NCBI GenBank assembly: GCA_963834965.1
Contig: CAWIEI010000003.1
Span: 1-64,000, forward strand
Reading direction: 5' to 3'
DNA: 64,000 bases
Source of the DNA: Fodinibacter sp963834965
Lineage (GTDB): Bacteria; Actinomycetota; Actinomycetes; Actinomycetales; Dermatophilaceae
Shown here: piece by piece, positions 26,606 through 35,375 of the stretch
Position numbering within the stretch: the first letter of the stretch is position 1
Layout: each line of letters starts with the position of its first letter
The notes under the pieces: generated by a model
What the model was told of the DNA's origin: nothing
The model's database searches: none
What the model saw: only the letters and a program-made list of their open reading frames with translations
Position numbers and translations under genes: made by a program

Positions 26606-27612
26606 GGGCAGGGCTCAGGCGCCGCGGTGCCGTCCGGCGCGTCGAGGCGGGCGACGCGGCGCCGCTCGGTGCGCGAGCTGCTGGCGGTGCGCACGGAGTC
26701 GATGGTGAGCAGCACCAGCGCCAGCCAGACGATGCCGAACCCGACCCACAACCGGGCGCTGACGTGCTCGCCCAGGACGAACACGCCGACGAGCAGCTGC
26801 AGCACCGGGGTGACGAACTGGATGAGGCCGACCGTCACCAGCGGCAGGCGTCGGGCGGCGGCGGCGAAGAGCAGCAGCGGCACGGCCGTGACCACGCCGG
26901 CGAGCACGAGCAGCGTGGTGTGCCCGGTGCCTGAGTCGAGGAAGGTGGTCTCGCCGCGCGCGACGAGGATGCCGAGCACCACCACCGCGACCGGCGCGAG
27001 CACGGTGGTCTCGGCCGCGAGCGAGTGCATCGCCTCCAGGCTCGCGCCGACCTTCTTCTTGGTGAGCCCGTACAGGCCGAACGAGAACGCCAGGCTGAGC
27101 GCGATCCAGGGCAGCACCCCGCCGGCCACCGCGAGGTAGACCGAGGCGAACGCACCGATCGCGACGGCAGCCCACTGCAGCGGGCGCAGCCGCTCGCCGA
27201 GCACGACGACGCCGAGCGCCACCGTGACGATCGGGTTGAGGAAGTAGCCCAGCGCCGCCTCGTAGGTGCGGCCGGTGAGCACCGCCAGCACGTAGATCGT
27301 CCAGTTGGTGGCGATGAGCAGGGCCGCGATGGTGATGCCGCCGACCAGCTTCGGCCGCGCGACGAACGGCCGGATCCAGCCCAGGTCGCGCCGCACGAGC
27401 AGCACCAGGGCACACACGGCGAGGGTCCACAGGATGCGGTGGCCCAGGATCTCGAAGGCACCGGACGGCTCGAGCGCCGCGAAGTAGAGCGGGAACAGTC
27501 CCCAGATGCCGTAGGCGAGGAACCCGTAGATCGTTCCCTTGCGCACCTCCTCCGCGTCGTTCGCGTCGGGTGCGCCGTCCCCCTCGACCGCCGGTGGGGG
27601 CGGTGCGGTCAC
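26602..27612 (-). CDS. rarD: EamA-family transporter RarD
   Basis: A 336-residue ten-helix drug/metabolite transporter. GTIYGFLAYGIWGLFPLYF (about residue 26), EILGHRILWT (about 53) and ATNWTIYVLAV with AALGYFLNPIV (about 101-128) are typical of RarD, the chloramphenicol-sensitivity protein. The first 25 residues are a hydrophilic extension. The GTG start overlaps the korB stop (GTGA), so it is read from the korAB transcript. Substrate unknown. Confidence 0.87.
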   Translation of the reverse strand: MTAPPPPAVEGDGAPDANDAEEVRKGTIYGFLAYGIWGLFPLYFAALEPSGAFEILGHRILWTLAVCALVLLVRRDLGWIRPFVARPKLVGGITIAALLIATNWTIYVLAVLTGRTYEAALGYFLNPIVTVALGVVVLGERLRPLQWAAVAIGAFASVYLAVAGGVLPWIALSLAFSFGLYGLTKKKVGASLEAMHSLAAETTVLAPVAVVVLGILVARGETTFLDSGTGHTTLLVLAGVVTAVPLLLFAAAARRLPLVTVGLIQFVTPVLQLLVGVFVLGEHVSARLWVGFGIVWLALVLLTIDSVRTASSSRTERRRVARLDAPDGTAAPEPCP

Positions 27613-28706
27613 TCCACCGTCCAGGTGTCGTGCCCGCGCAGCAAGGTGGCGAGGTCGTCGTCGGTGGCGGGGCCGCCGGCGCTGTCGACGGCGGCGCGCA
27701 CCTGGTCGCGCACCAGGTCGTCGTAGCTCGGCCGCTCGACCTGGCGGAAGATGCCCATCGGCACGTGCGACATCTCGGGAGTGTCGAGGCGGGACAGCTG
27801 GAAGGCCTGCCCCGGGTCGTCGAGGGTGGGGTCGTGCACCACGACCGCACCCGACTCGCCGGTGGCGGCCTCGGCCTCGCCGATGAACTTCATCGTGCCC
27901 GACCCCTTGCGCACCAGCAGCTTGCGGTCGCCCTCGGGGCCGACGCTCACCGGCTCACCGGTGCGCAGCCGCACGATGCGGGCCTCCTGCTGGCTGCGGT
28001 CCTTGAGCACCTCGAAGGCGCCGTCGTTGAAGATCGGGCAGTTCTGGTAGATCTCGACCAGCGCGGTGCCCCGGTGCTCGGCCGCCGCCTTGAGGATGCC
28101 GGTGAGCTCGGCCCGGTCGCTCTCCATCGCCCGTGCGACGAAGGTCGCCTCGGCGCCCAGGGCCAGCGAGACCGGGTTGAACGGGGTGTCGACCGACCCG
28201 ACGGGGGAGGACTTGGTGACCTGTCCGAGCCGGCTCGTGGGGGAGTACTGCCCCTTGGTGAGGCCGTAGATCTGGTTGTTGAAGAGCAGGATCGTCATGT
28301 TGACGTTGCGGCGCAGCGCGTGGATCAGGTGGTTGCCGCCGATCGACAGGGCGTCGCCGTCACCGGTGACGACCCACACCGACAGGTCGGGCCGGCTGGT
28401 GGCCAGGCCGGTGGCGATCGCCGGCGCCCGGCCGTGGATCGAATGCATGCCGTAGGTGTCGAGGTAGTACGGGAAGCGGCTCGAGCAGCCGATGCCGGAG
28501 ACGAAGACGATGTTCTCGCGCTTCAGGCCGAGCTCGGGCAGGAAGGACTGCACCGCGGCGAGGATGACGTAGTCGCCGCAGCCGGGGCACCAGCGCACCT
28601 CCTGGTCGGAGGTGAAGTCGCGCTTGGTCTGCTTCCCGGCGTCGTCGGGAAGGTGCGGGATGGAGCGCAGGCCGCTGACCGGCATCCCCAGGTCGGTGGC
28701 GGTCAC
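27609..28706 (-). CDS. korB: 2-oxoglutarate:ferredoxin oxidoreductase, beta subunit
   Basis: This 365-residue TPP-binding subunit converts 2-oxoglutarate and CoA to succinyl-CoA with KorA, reducing ferredoxin. WCPGCGDY (about residue 39) and SGIGCSSRFP (about 68) carry the cluster cysteines; the TPP motif is GDGDALSIGGNH (about 117) with NNQIYGLTKGQ (about 143). GTG start overlapping the korA stop. KorAB replaces or supplements 2-oxoglutarate dehydrogenase in actinobacteria and is oxygen-tolerant in mycobacteria. It ends overlapping rarD. Confidence 0.93.
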   Translation of the reverse strand: MTATDLGMPVSGLRSIPHLPDDAGKQTKRDFTSDQEVRWCPGCGDYVILAAVQSFLPELGLKRENIVFVSGIGCSSRFPYYLDTYGMHSIHGRAPAIATGLATSRPDLSVWVVTGDGDALSIGGNHLIHALRRNVNMTILLFNNQIYGLTKGQYSPTSRLGQVTKSSPVGSVDTPFNPVSLALGAEATFVARAMESDRAELTGILKAAAEHRGTALVEIYQNCPIFNDGAFEVLKDRSQQEARIVRLRTGEPVSVGPEGDRKLLVRKGSGTMKFIGEAEAATGESGAVVVHDPTLDDPGQAFQLSRLDTPEMSHVPMGIFRQVERPSYDDLVRDQVRAAVDSAGGPATDDDLATLLRGHDTWTVE

Positions 28707-30568
28707 GAGAGCTCCTCGAGGGTCGTTGAGATGACGTCGGCGAGCTCGACCGTGGAGAACGGCAGGCCACGCACCGACGTGTGCGAGCGGACGTCGACGA
28801 GGAACTGGGCCCGCAGCAGCATCGACAGCTGGCCCAGGTTCATCTCGGGCACGACCACCCGGTCGTAGTCGTGCAGCAGCTTGCCCAGGTTGCTGGGGAA
28901 CGGGTTGACGGTGGTGAGGTGGGCGCGGGCGACGGGGTGGCCGGCGTTGCGGACCACCCGGGTCGCGGCCGCGATCGGCCCGTAGGTGGAGCCCCAGCCC
29001 AGCACGAGGATGCGGGCGTTGCCGCTCGGGTCGTCGATCTCGAGGTCGGGCACCACGATGCCGTCGACCTTGGCCTGGCGCAGGCGGGTCATCAGGTCGT
29101 GGTTGTCGGGGTCGTAGCTGATGTTGCCCGTGACGTCGGCCTTCTCGATGCCCCCGATGCGGTGCATCAGGCCCGGAGTGCCGGGGACGGCCCACGGCCG
29201 GGCCAGGGTCTCCTCGTCGCGCAGGAACGGGTGGAAGACCGGCTCGCCCTTGGCGTCGGTGTCGTTGGGGGCGCTCGCGAACTCGACGTGCAGGTCGGGG
29301 AGGGTGTCGACGGACGGGATCGCCCACGGCTCGGACCCGTTGGCGAGGTAGCCGTCGGACAGCAGGAACACCGGGGTGCGGTAGGTGGTGGCGATGCGCA
29401 CGGCATCAATGGCCGCGCGGAAGCAGTCGGCGGGCGTCTGCGGGGCCACGATCGGCACCGGGGACTCGCCGTTGCGGCCGAACATCGCCTGAAGCAGGTC
29501 GGCCTGCTCGGTCTTGGTCGGCAGCCCGGTGGAGGGGCCGCCACGCTGCACGTCGACGATGACCAGCGGCAGCTCGAGCGACACGGCCAGGCCGATGGCC
29601 TCGGACTTCAGGGCCACGCCGGGGCCGGAGGTGGTGGTGACCCCGATGGCACCGCCGAAGCTGGCGCCGATGGCGATGCCGATGCCGGCGATCTCGTCCT
29701 CGGCCTGCAGCGTGGTGACGTCGTGCCGCTTGAGCGCGGCCAGCGAGTGCAGGATGTCGGACGCCGGGGTGATGGGGTAGGACCCCAGCACCAGCGGGAG
29801 GCCGGCGCGGTGGGCGGCGGCGACCAGGCCCAGCGCCAGGGCGTGGTTGCCGGTGATGTTGCGGTAGGTGCCGGACGGCATCGCGGCCGGGGCGACGACG
29901 TACGAGGAGGCGAAGTCCTCGGTGGTCTCGCCGTAGTTCCAGCCGGCGCGGAGGGCGGCCAGGTTGGCCGCGAGGATGTCGGGCCGGGCGCCGAACTTGC
30001 GGGTGAGGAAGTCCTCGGTGCCGGTGGTGGGGCGGGTGTACATCCACGACAGCAGGCCGAGGGCGAACATGTTCTTCGCCCGCTCCTTCTCCTTGCGGGT
30101 GAGGCCGGGGAAGTCGGCGAGGGCCTCGACGGTGATGCTCGTGAGGGCCACCGGGTGCACGTGGAAGGAGTCGAGGGAGCCGTCGTCGACCGGGCTGGCC
30201 GTGTAGCCGACCTTGGCCAGGTTGCGGGTGGTGAACTCGTCGGTGTTGACGATGATCGTGGCACCACGGGGCACGTCACCCAGGTTGGCCATCAGCGCCG
30301 CCGGGTTCATCGCCACGAGCACGTCGGGGGCGTCGCCCGGCGTGAGGACGTCGTGGTCGGCGAAGTGCAGCTGGAAGCTGGAGACGCCGGGCAGGGTGCC
30401 CTGGGGGGCACGGATCTCGGCCGGGAAGTTCGGCAGCGTCGACAGGTCGTTGCCCATCGCGGCCGTGTCGCTCGTGAAGCGGTCTCCGGTGAGCTGCATC
30501 CCGTCGCCCGAGTCGCCGGCGAAACGGATCACCACATGGTCGAGGGCGTGCACGGTATTGCTACTCAC
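28703..30568 (-). CDS. korA: 2-oxoglutarate:ferredoxin oxidoreductase, alpha subunit (gamma-alpha fusion)
   Basis: A 621-residue fused gamma-alpha subunit. Residues about 1-190 are the gamma domain (RFAGDSGDGMQLTGDRF, about 15); residues about 220-620 are the alpha domain with SYPITPASDI (about 268), AEDEIAGIGIAIGASFGG (about 290) and TTSGPGVALKSEAIGLA (about 311). Works with KorB in the ferredoxin-linked step of the TCA cycle. GTG start at 30568. The gene heads a korA-korB-rarD operon and is divergent from nuoA of the second complex I cluster. Confidence 0.93.
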   Translation of the reverse strand: MSSNTVHALDHVVIRFAGDSGDGMQLTGDRFTSDTAAMGNDLSTLPNFPAEIRAPQGTLPGVSSFQLHFADHDVLTPGDAPDVLVAMNPAALMANLGDVPRGATIIVNTDEFTTRNLAKVGYTASPVDDGSLDSFHVHPVALTSITVEALADFPGLTRKEKERAKNMFALGLLSWMYTRPTTGTEDFLTRKFGARPDILAANLAALRAGWNYGETTEDFASSYVVAPAAMPSGTYRNITGNHALALGLVAAAHRAGLPLVLGSYPITPASDILHSLAALKRHDVTTLQAEDEIAGIGIAIGASFGGAIGVTTTSGPGVALKSEAIGLAVSLELPLVIVDVQRGGPSTGLPTKTEQADLLQAMFGRNGESPVPIVAPQTPADCFRAAIDAVRIATTYRTPVFLLSDGYLANGSEPWAIPSVDTLPDLHVEFASAPNDTDAKGEPVFHPFLRDEETLARPWAVPGTPGLMHRIGGIEKADVTGNISYDPDNHDLMTRLRQAKVDGIVVPDLEIDDPSGNARILVLGWGSTYGPIAAATRVVRNAGHPVARAHLTTVNPFPSNLGKLLHDYDRVVVPEMNLGQLSMLLRAQFLVDVRSHTSVRGLPFSTVELADVISTTLEELS

Positions 30569-30747
30569 GGTTCACCCTGGGATGTCGACGAAGAATCGAT
30601 GGCTGCTGTGCCTGAGGGTGTGCCGCCGCGGGCGCAGCGTTTCCCATCGTACGTCCAGCGCCGCCGGTGTCCACGGATGTCCATGAAATGTACACAACAT
30701 GTCCGGCAGGTTGAGCCGCTGCTGCCCCGGCCGGGGCCGGGGGATGG

Positions 30748-30990
30748 GGTGCTGCGGGGGGCGCGCCGGGTCGCGCGCGGTGCATCACTCCTGCGGTGGT
30801 GCGCTGGGTGCGGTGCTGCGGGGGGCGCGCCGGGTCGCGCGCGGTGCATCACTCCTGCGGTGGTGCGCTGGGTGCGGTGCTGCGGGGGGCGCGCCGGGTC
30901 GCGCGCGGTGCATCACTCCTGCGGTGGTCCGCGGGGTGCGGTGCTGCGGGGGGCGCGCCGGGTCGCGCGCGGTGCATCACCGCAACGGTG
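30748..30990. repeat. Four tandem copies of a ~64-bp repeat
   Basis: Each unit begins GTGCTGCGGGGGGCGCGCC and contains GTGCATCACTCCTGCGG; the fourth copy diverges after GTGCATCAC. The unit is one base more than a multiple of three, so all three frames stay open by sharing units, which explains the long but spurious open frames here. Copies are nearly identical, suggesting recent duplication. Confidence 0.85.
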
Positions 30991-31089
30991 GACCTGGGCG
31001 TCGGCGAGCCGCCGGGACCAACAGCCCCGCACGCGACACGAGCACGGTGCTGCACACCTGGAGGGCGGACGCCGGCACCCCGATGTGGC

Positions 31090-31095
31090 TACGCT
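31090..31095 (+). promoter_or_regulatory. -10 element for nuoA (second cluster)
   Basis: TACGCT, 7 nt before the ATG at 31103, consistent with a leaderless transcript for the second complex I cluster. Confidence 0.5.
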
Positions 31096-31102
31096 GACCG
31101 GT

Positions 31103-31465
31103 ATGGAGGGTTACGCAGCGGCAGCAGCGGTGGTGCTGGCCGGCATCCTGCTGGTCACCGCGGCGATGATCGCCCGCCGCCTGGTCGCCCCCCGCGCGGT
31201 CACCGAGAAGGGTCTGCGCACCTACGAGTCGGGCGTCGACCCGGTGGGGTTCGGCTGGGCGCAGAGCCAGATCCGCTACATCTCGTTCGCCTTCCTCTAC
31301 GTGGTGTTCGCGGTCGACGCGGTCTACCTCTTCCCGTGGGCGCTGGTGCTGCGCGACCCCAACCTCGGTGTCGCGTCGCTGGTCGAGGTGGCCGTCTTCG
31401 TCGGCGTCATCCTCGTGGGGCTCGTCCATGCCGGCCGCCGGGGCCTGCTGCGCTGGACGGCCTGA
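31103..31465 (+). CDS. nuoA: NADH-quinone oxidoreductase subunit A, second cluster
   Basis: NuoA (120 residues) is a three-helix membrane subunit next to the quinone chamber. It shows a first hydrophobic helix, the loop TYESGVDPVGFGWAQSQIRY (about 37-56, family pattern YECG..P) and two more helices. The usual loop cysteine of the YECG motif is Ser here. The frame is open far upstream; the ATG at 31103 has a leaderless -10 box. It is separated from its partner nuoB by 6.4 kb of unrelated genes, unlike the normal nuoAB order. Confidence 0.88.
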   Translation: MEGYAAAAAVVLAGILLVTAAMIARRLVAPRAVTEKGLRTYESGVDPVGFGWAQSQIRYISFAFLYVVFAVDAVYLFPWALVLRDPNLGVASLVEVAVFVGVILVGLVHAGRRGLLRWTA

Positions 31466-31490
31466 CGCCACGGACCAGCGGCCCGACACG

Positions 31491-34400
31491 ATGAGCCCCG
31501 TGGAGACTCCCGGGCCGGGCACCGACCCACTGCTTCGCGCCCACCGCGCCCCGTCGCCGCGCACCCTCGTCGACGTGCTGCGTTCCACGGCCGACGGCCA
31601 CCCCGACTCCCCGGCCATCGACAACGGCCGCGAGGTGCTCACCTACGACGAGCTGCTCGCGGCGGCGGGTGACGTCGCGACCGCGCTGCGCGACGAGGGC
31701 GTCGGGCGGGGCGACCGGGTGGGCGTGCGCATCCCCAGCGGCACCACTGACCTCTACGTCGCCATCGTCGGCATCCTGCTGGCCGGTGCCGCGTACGTGC
31801 CGGTCGACCACGACGACCCCGACGAGCGGGCCCGCCTGGTGTTCAACGAGGCCGGGGTGGCCGCGGTGGTCACCGCCGACCTGGTCATCCTGTCGACCGA
31901 GGATGCCGCCCAGCCGGCGCCCGAAGAGGACCCTCACCTCACCGACGACGCCTGGATCATCTTCACCTCCGGCTCCACCGGCACGCCGAAGGGCGTCGCG
32001 GTCAGCCACCGCAGCGCCGCCGCGTTCGTCGACGCCGAGGCGCGGATGTTCCTGCAGGACAAGCCGATCCGCCCGGGTGACCGGGTGATGGCCGGCCTCA
32101 GCGTGGCCTTCGACGCGAGTTGCGAGGAGATGTGGCTCGCCTGGCGCTACGGCGCCTGCCTCATCCCGGCCCCGCGATCGCTCGTCAAGTCGGGCATGGA
32201 CCTCGGCCCGTGGCTGCGGGCCAACGACATCACCATCGTCTCCACCGTGCCCACCCTCGTCGCGCTCTGGCCGGCGGCGGCGCTCGACCACGTGCGCCTC
32301 CTCATCCTCGGCGGTGAGGCGTGCCCGCCTGAGATCGGCGCCCGACTGGCCACCGCTCGCCGCGAGGTCTGGAACACCTACGGCCCCACCGAGGCCACGG
32401 TGGTGGCGTGCGGCGCCCGGCTCACCGGCGAGCCGCCGGTGCGCATCGGCCTGCCGCTCGACGGCTGGGACCTCGCCGTCGTCGACCGCCAGGGCAACCG
32501 GGTGCCCGACGGCGAGCCGGGCGAGCTGATCATCGGCGGGGTCGGGCTGGCCCGCTACCTCGACCCTGCCAAGGACGCCCAGGGGTACGCCGCGATGCCC
32601 ACCCTGGGCTGGGAGCGCGCCTACCGCAGCGGCGACATCGTGCGGTTCGACGGCGAGGGGCTGGTGTTCAACGGCCGGGCCGACGACCAGGTCAAGGTCG
32701 GCGGGCGGCGCATCGAGCTCGGCGAGGTCGACAGCGCCCTGCTCTCGCTCCCCGGGGTGAGCGGCGCGGCGGCGGCGGTGCGCCGCAGTGAGGCCGGCAA
32801 CAGCCTGCTGGTCGGCTACGTCACCACCGAGCCGGGCTTCGACGCCAAGGCGGCGGTCGAGCAGCTGCGTCGCACGATGCCGGCCGCGTTGGTCCCGCGG
32901 CTGGCCGTGGTCGGCACCCTGCCGACCCGCACCTCCGGCAAGATCGACCGCGATGCGCTGCCCTGGCCGCCGCCCGCGCGACCGGGCAGCGCGGCATCCG
33001 AGCAGGCGCCGGGCGTCGAGGGCACCGCGGCCTGGGTGGCGGGCCACTGGGCCGCCATCCTCGGCGGCGCGCCGTCCGGCCCCGACGACGACTTCTTCGA
33101 CCTCGGCGGGGGCAGCCTCACCGCGGCCCAGCTCGTGAGCCGGCTGCGCGACCGCTTTCCCGAGGTCACCGTCGCCGACGTCTACGACCACCCCGGGCTC
33201 GGCGAGCTGGCCGCCGCCCTCGACGACATGGCCACGCCCACCGGCCGGCAGAACTCGGCGGTGCTCCCGGTGCCGCTGAAGACCCAGGCCGCCCAGGTCG
33301 TCGCGTCCGTCGGCCTGCGCTCCATCGGCGCCCTGCGCTGGCTCACCTGGGTCGGCCTCGGCGCGCTCGTGGGCCGCGGCGTCCTCGGCATCGACTGGCT
33401 CCCCGACGTGCGCTGGGGCTGGGTCTTGCTCGGCTGGCTGCTGCTCGTCAGCCCGCCCGGCCGGGTCGTGCTCGGCGCCGCGGCCGCGCGGGTCGTGCTG
33501 CACGGCGTCGGCCCGGGCCGCTACCGGCGCGGCGGTGCGGTGCACCTGCGGCTGTGGCTCGCCGAGCGCCTCGTCGACGAGCTCGGGTCCACCAACCTCT
33601 CGTCGGCACCCCTGGTGAAGGTCTACGCCCGCCTGCTCGGGTGCCAGGTCGGCGAGCACGTCGACCTGCACAGCGTGCCCCCGGTCACCGGGCTGCTCAG
33701 CCTGGGCCGGGGCTGCTCGGTCGAGCCCGAGGTCGACCTCTCCGGCCACTGGCTCGACGGCGGCCACCTGCACATCGGCCGGGTGAGCGTCGGCGCCGAC
33801 GCCCGGGTCGGTGCGCGCAGCACCCTGCTGCCCGGTGCCAACGTCGGCGACGGCGCTGAGGTGGCGGCCGGCTCCGCGGTGTTCGGCGTGATCCCCGCGG
33901 GGGAGGCGTGGTCAGGCGCCCCGGCGCTGTTCTCGGGCCTCGCCCGCGGCCCGTGGGGCGACGACCGGCCCCCGAACCGGCCGGCCTGGCTCGGGGCCTA
34001 CGCGGCCTCGGCCGTGGTGCTGTCGCTGCTGCCGATCGCCGCCGTGGTGGCAGGGGTCGCGGTGACCGCGCCCGCGCTCACCGGGGCGACCGGCATCGCG
34101 GATGCCGTGCTCGCGGCGGCGCTCTGGCTCCTGCCCGCGACCGTGGTCGGGGTGGTGGTGCTCGCCGCGCTGGTGCTCGTGGCGGTGCGGCTGCTCTCGC
34201 TGGGGTTGGAGGTCGGGCACCACCCGGTGCACGGCCGGCAGGCGTGGCAGGCGTGGTCGATCCTGCGAGTGCTCGACGAGGCCCGCACCTGGCTGTTCCC
34301 GCTCTACTCCTCGGGGCTCACCCCGGCCTGGCTGCGCGCCCTGGGGGCCGACATCGGCTCCGACGTCGAAGCCTCCACCGTGTTGATGATCCCACCGTTC

Positions 34401-35375
34401 GTGCGGGTCGGCTCCGGCGCCTTCCTCGCCGACGACACCCTCGTCGGCGGCTACGAGCTCGGCGGTGGTTGGCTGCGGGTCGAGCACGTGCGGGTCGGCA
34501 AGGGAGCCTTCGTCGGCAACTCCGGGATGGCCGCGCCCGGCCGCCGGGTGCCGAAGAAGGCGCTGGTGGCCGTGCTCTCGGCGGCGCCCCAGCGCGGCGC
34601 CGCCAAGGCGGGCACGTCATGGCTGGGCAGCCCGCCGCGCCCGCTGCGGCGCGACCACGACGACTCCGACACGGCCCGCACCTACGCCCCGGCGCGCCGC
34701 CTGAAGGTGGCCCGGGCCCTGGTCGAGGTGTGCCGGGTCGTGCCGGTCTGGCTGCATGTGGCGCTGGTGGTGCTGGCGGCGGCAGCCCTGGCCGGCCTGC
34801 TCGAGCGGGGGCCGGTGTGGGCCGTGCTGCTCGGTGGCCCGGTGCTGCTGGTCACCGGCCTGCTCGCCGGTGCGCTCACCGTGCTCGCCAAGTGGCTGCT
34901 GGTGGGCCGGATGCGCCCCTCCGAGCACCCGCTGTGGAGCTCGTTCGTCTGGCGCAACGAGCTGGCCGACACCTTCGTCGAGGTCGTGGCCGCGCCCTGG
35001 TTCGCGCGGGCCGCCACCGGCACCGCGGTGCTCAACGCGTGGCTGCGGGCGATGGGGTCACGGATCGGGCGCGGCGTCTGGTGCGAGACCTACTGGCTGC
35101 CCGAGGCCGACCTCATCGACCTGCGGGCCGGTGCCACCGTCGGCCGGGGGTGCGTCGTGCAAACTCACCTGTTCCACGACCGCATCCTGTCGATGGATCG
35201 TGTCACCATCGCCGACGGCGGAACACTGGGCCCGAACTCGGTGATCCTGCCGGCGGCCCGGATCGGCCGGCACGCCACGGTCGGCCCGGTGTCGCTGGTG
35301 ATGCGCGGCGAGTCGGTGCCCGACAAGACGAGATGGATCGGCAACCCGGTCGGACCCTGGACGGAGGACGAGTGA
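31491..35375 (+). CDS. Pls/PosA-type membrane non-ribosomal peptide synthetase (poly-amino-acid synthetase-like)
   Basis: A 1294-residue protein with the layout of epsilon-poly-L-lysine synthetase. An adenylation domain (about 20-490) has FTSGSTGTPKG (about 158), FDASCEEMW (about 206), NTYGPTEATV (about 294) and RTSGKIDRD (about 479). A carrier domain follows with DDDFFDLGGGSLTAAQL (about 528-544; Ser is the pantetheine site). Three pairs of membrane helices (about 617-677, 832-903, 1077-1133) alternate with three hexapeptide-type soluble domains that in Pls join the monomers. There is no condensation or thioesterase domain, as in Pls. An acidic residue in FDASCEEMW hints at a basic amino acid substrate. 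Coupled by GTGA to the M1 peptidase gene. Confidence 0.88.
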   Translation: MSPVETPGPGTDPLLRAHRAPSPRTLVDVLRSTADGHPDSPAIDNGREVLTYDELLAAAGDVATALRDEGVGRGDRVGVRIPSGTTDLYVAIVGILLAGAAYVPVDHDDPDERARLVFNEAGVAAVVTADLVILSTEDAAQPAPEEDPHLTDDAWIIFTSGSTGTPKGVAVSHRSAAAFVDAEARMFLQDKPIRPGDRVMAGLSVAFDASCEEMWLAWRYGACLIPAPRSLVKSGMDLGPWLRANDITIVSTVPTLVALWPAAALDHVRLLILGGEACPPEIGARLATARREVWNTYGPTEATVVACGARLTGEPPVRIGLPLDGWDLAVVDRQGNRVPDGEPGELIIGGVGLARYLDPAKDAQGYAAMPTLGWERAYRSGDIVRFDGEGLVFNGRADDQVKVGGRRIELGEVDSALLSLPGVSGAAAAVRRSEAGNSLLVGYVTTEPGFDAKAAVEQLRRTMPAALVPRLAVVGTLPTRTSGKIDRDALPWPPPARPGSAASEQAPGVEGTAAWVAGHWAAILGGAPSGPDDDFFDLGGGSLTAAQLVSRLRDRFPEVTVADVYDHPGLGELAAALDDMATPTGRQNSAVLPVPLKTQAAQVVASVGLRSIGALRWLTWVGLGALVGRGVLGIDWLPDVRWGWVLLGWLLLVSPPGRVVLGAAAARVVLHGVGPGRYRRGGAVHLRLWLAERLVDELGSTNLSSAPLVKVYARLLGCQVGEHVDLHSVPPVTGLLSLGRGCSVEPEVDLSGHWLDGGHLHIGRVSVGADARVGARSTLLPGANVGDGAEVAAGSAVFGVIPAGEAWSGAPALFSGLARGPWGDDRPPNRPAWLGAYAASAVVLSLLPIAAVVAGVAVTAPALTGATGIADAVLAAALWLLPATVVGVVVLAALVLVAVRLLSLGLEVGHHPVHGRQAWQAWSILRVLDEARTWLFPLYSSGLTPAWLRALGADIGSDVEASTVLMIPPFVRVGSGAFLADDTLVGGYELGGGWLRVEHVRVGKGAFVGNSGMAAPGRRVPKKALVAVLSAAPQRGAAKAGTSWLGSPPRPLRRDHDDSDTARTYAPARRLKVARALVEVCRVVPVWLHVALVVLAAAALAGLLERGPVWAVLLGGPVLLVTGLLAGALTVLAKWLLVGRMRPSEHPLWSSFVWRNELADTFVEVVAAPWFARAATGTAVLNAWLRAMGSRIGRGVWCETYWLPEADLIDLRAGATVGRGCVVQTHLFHDRILSMDRVTIADGGTLGPNSVILPAARIGRHATVGPVSLVMRGESVPDKTRWIGNPVGPWTEDE

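Larger units (their letters stand above)
30569..31102. promoter_or_regulatory. Divergent region between korA and nuoA with tandem repeats
   Basis: 534 bp. It holds the 64-bp tandem repeats (30748-30990) and the nuoA -10 box. Two AT-richer stretches, around 30645-30700 on the korA side (CATGAAATGTACACAACATG region), stand out from the very GC-rich surround and are the likely korA promoter area. No gene is called here. Confidence 0.45.

Noticed and set aside
30699..31097. Open frames through the 64-bp tandem repeats
   Set aside because: All frames stay open because the repeat unit lacks stops in every frame; the products are Cys/Arg/Gly repeats and there is no start signal.
31491..35375. Calling the synthetase an ordinary acyl-CoA ligase or capsule acetyltransferase
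   Set aside because: Either domain alone could suggest this, but the order A-carrier-three membrane pairs with hexapeptide domains is specific to the Pls/PosA type.
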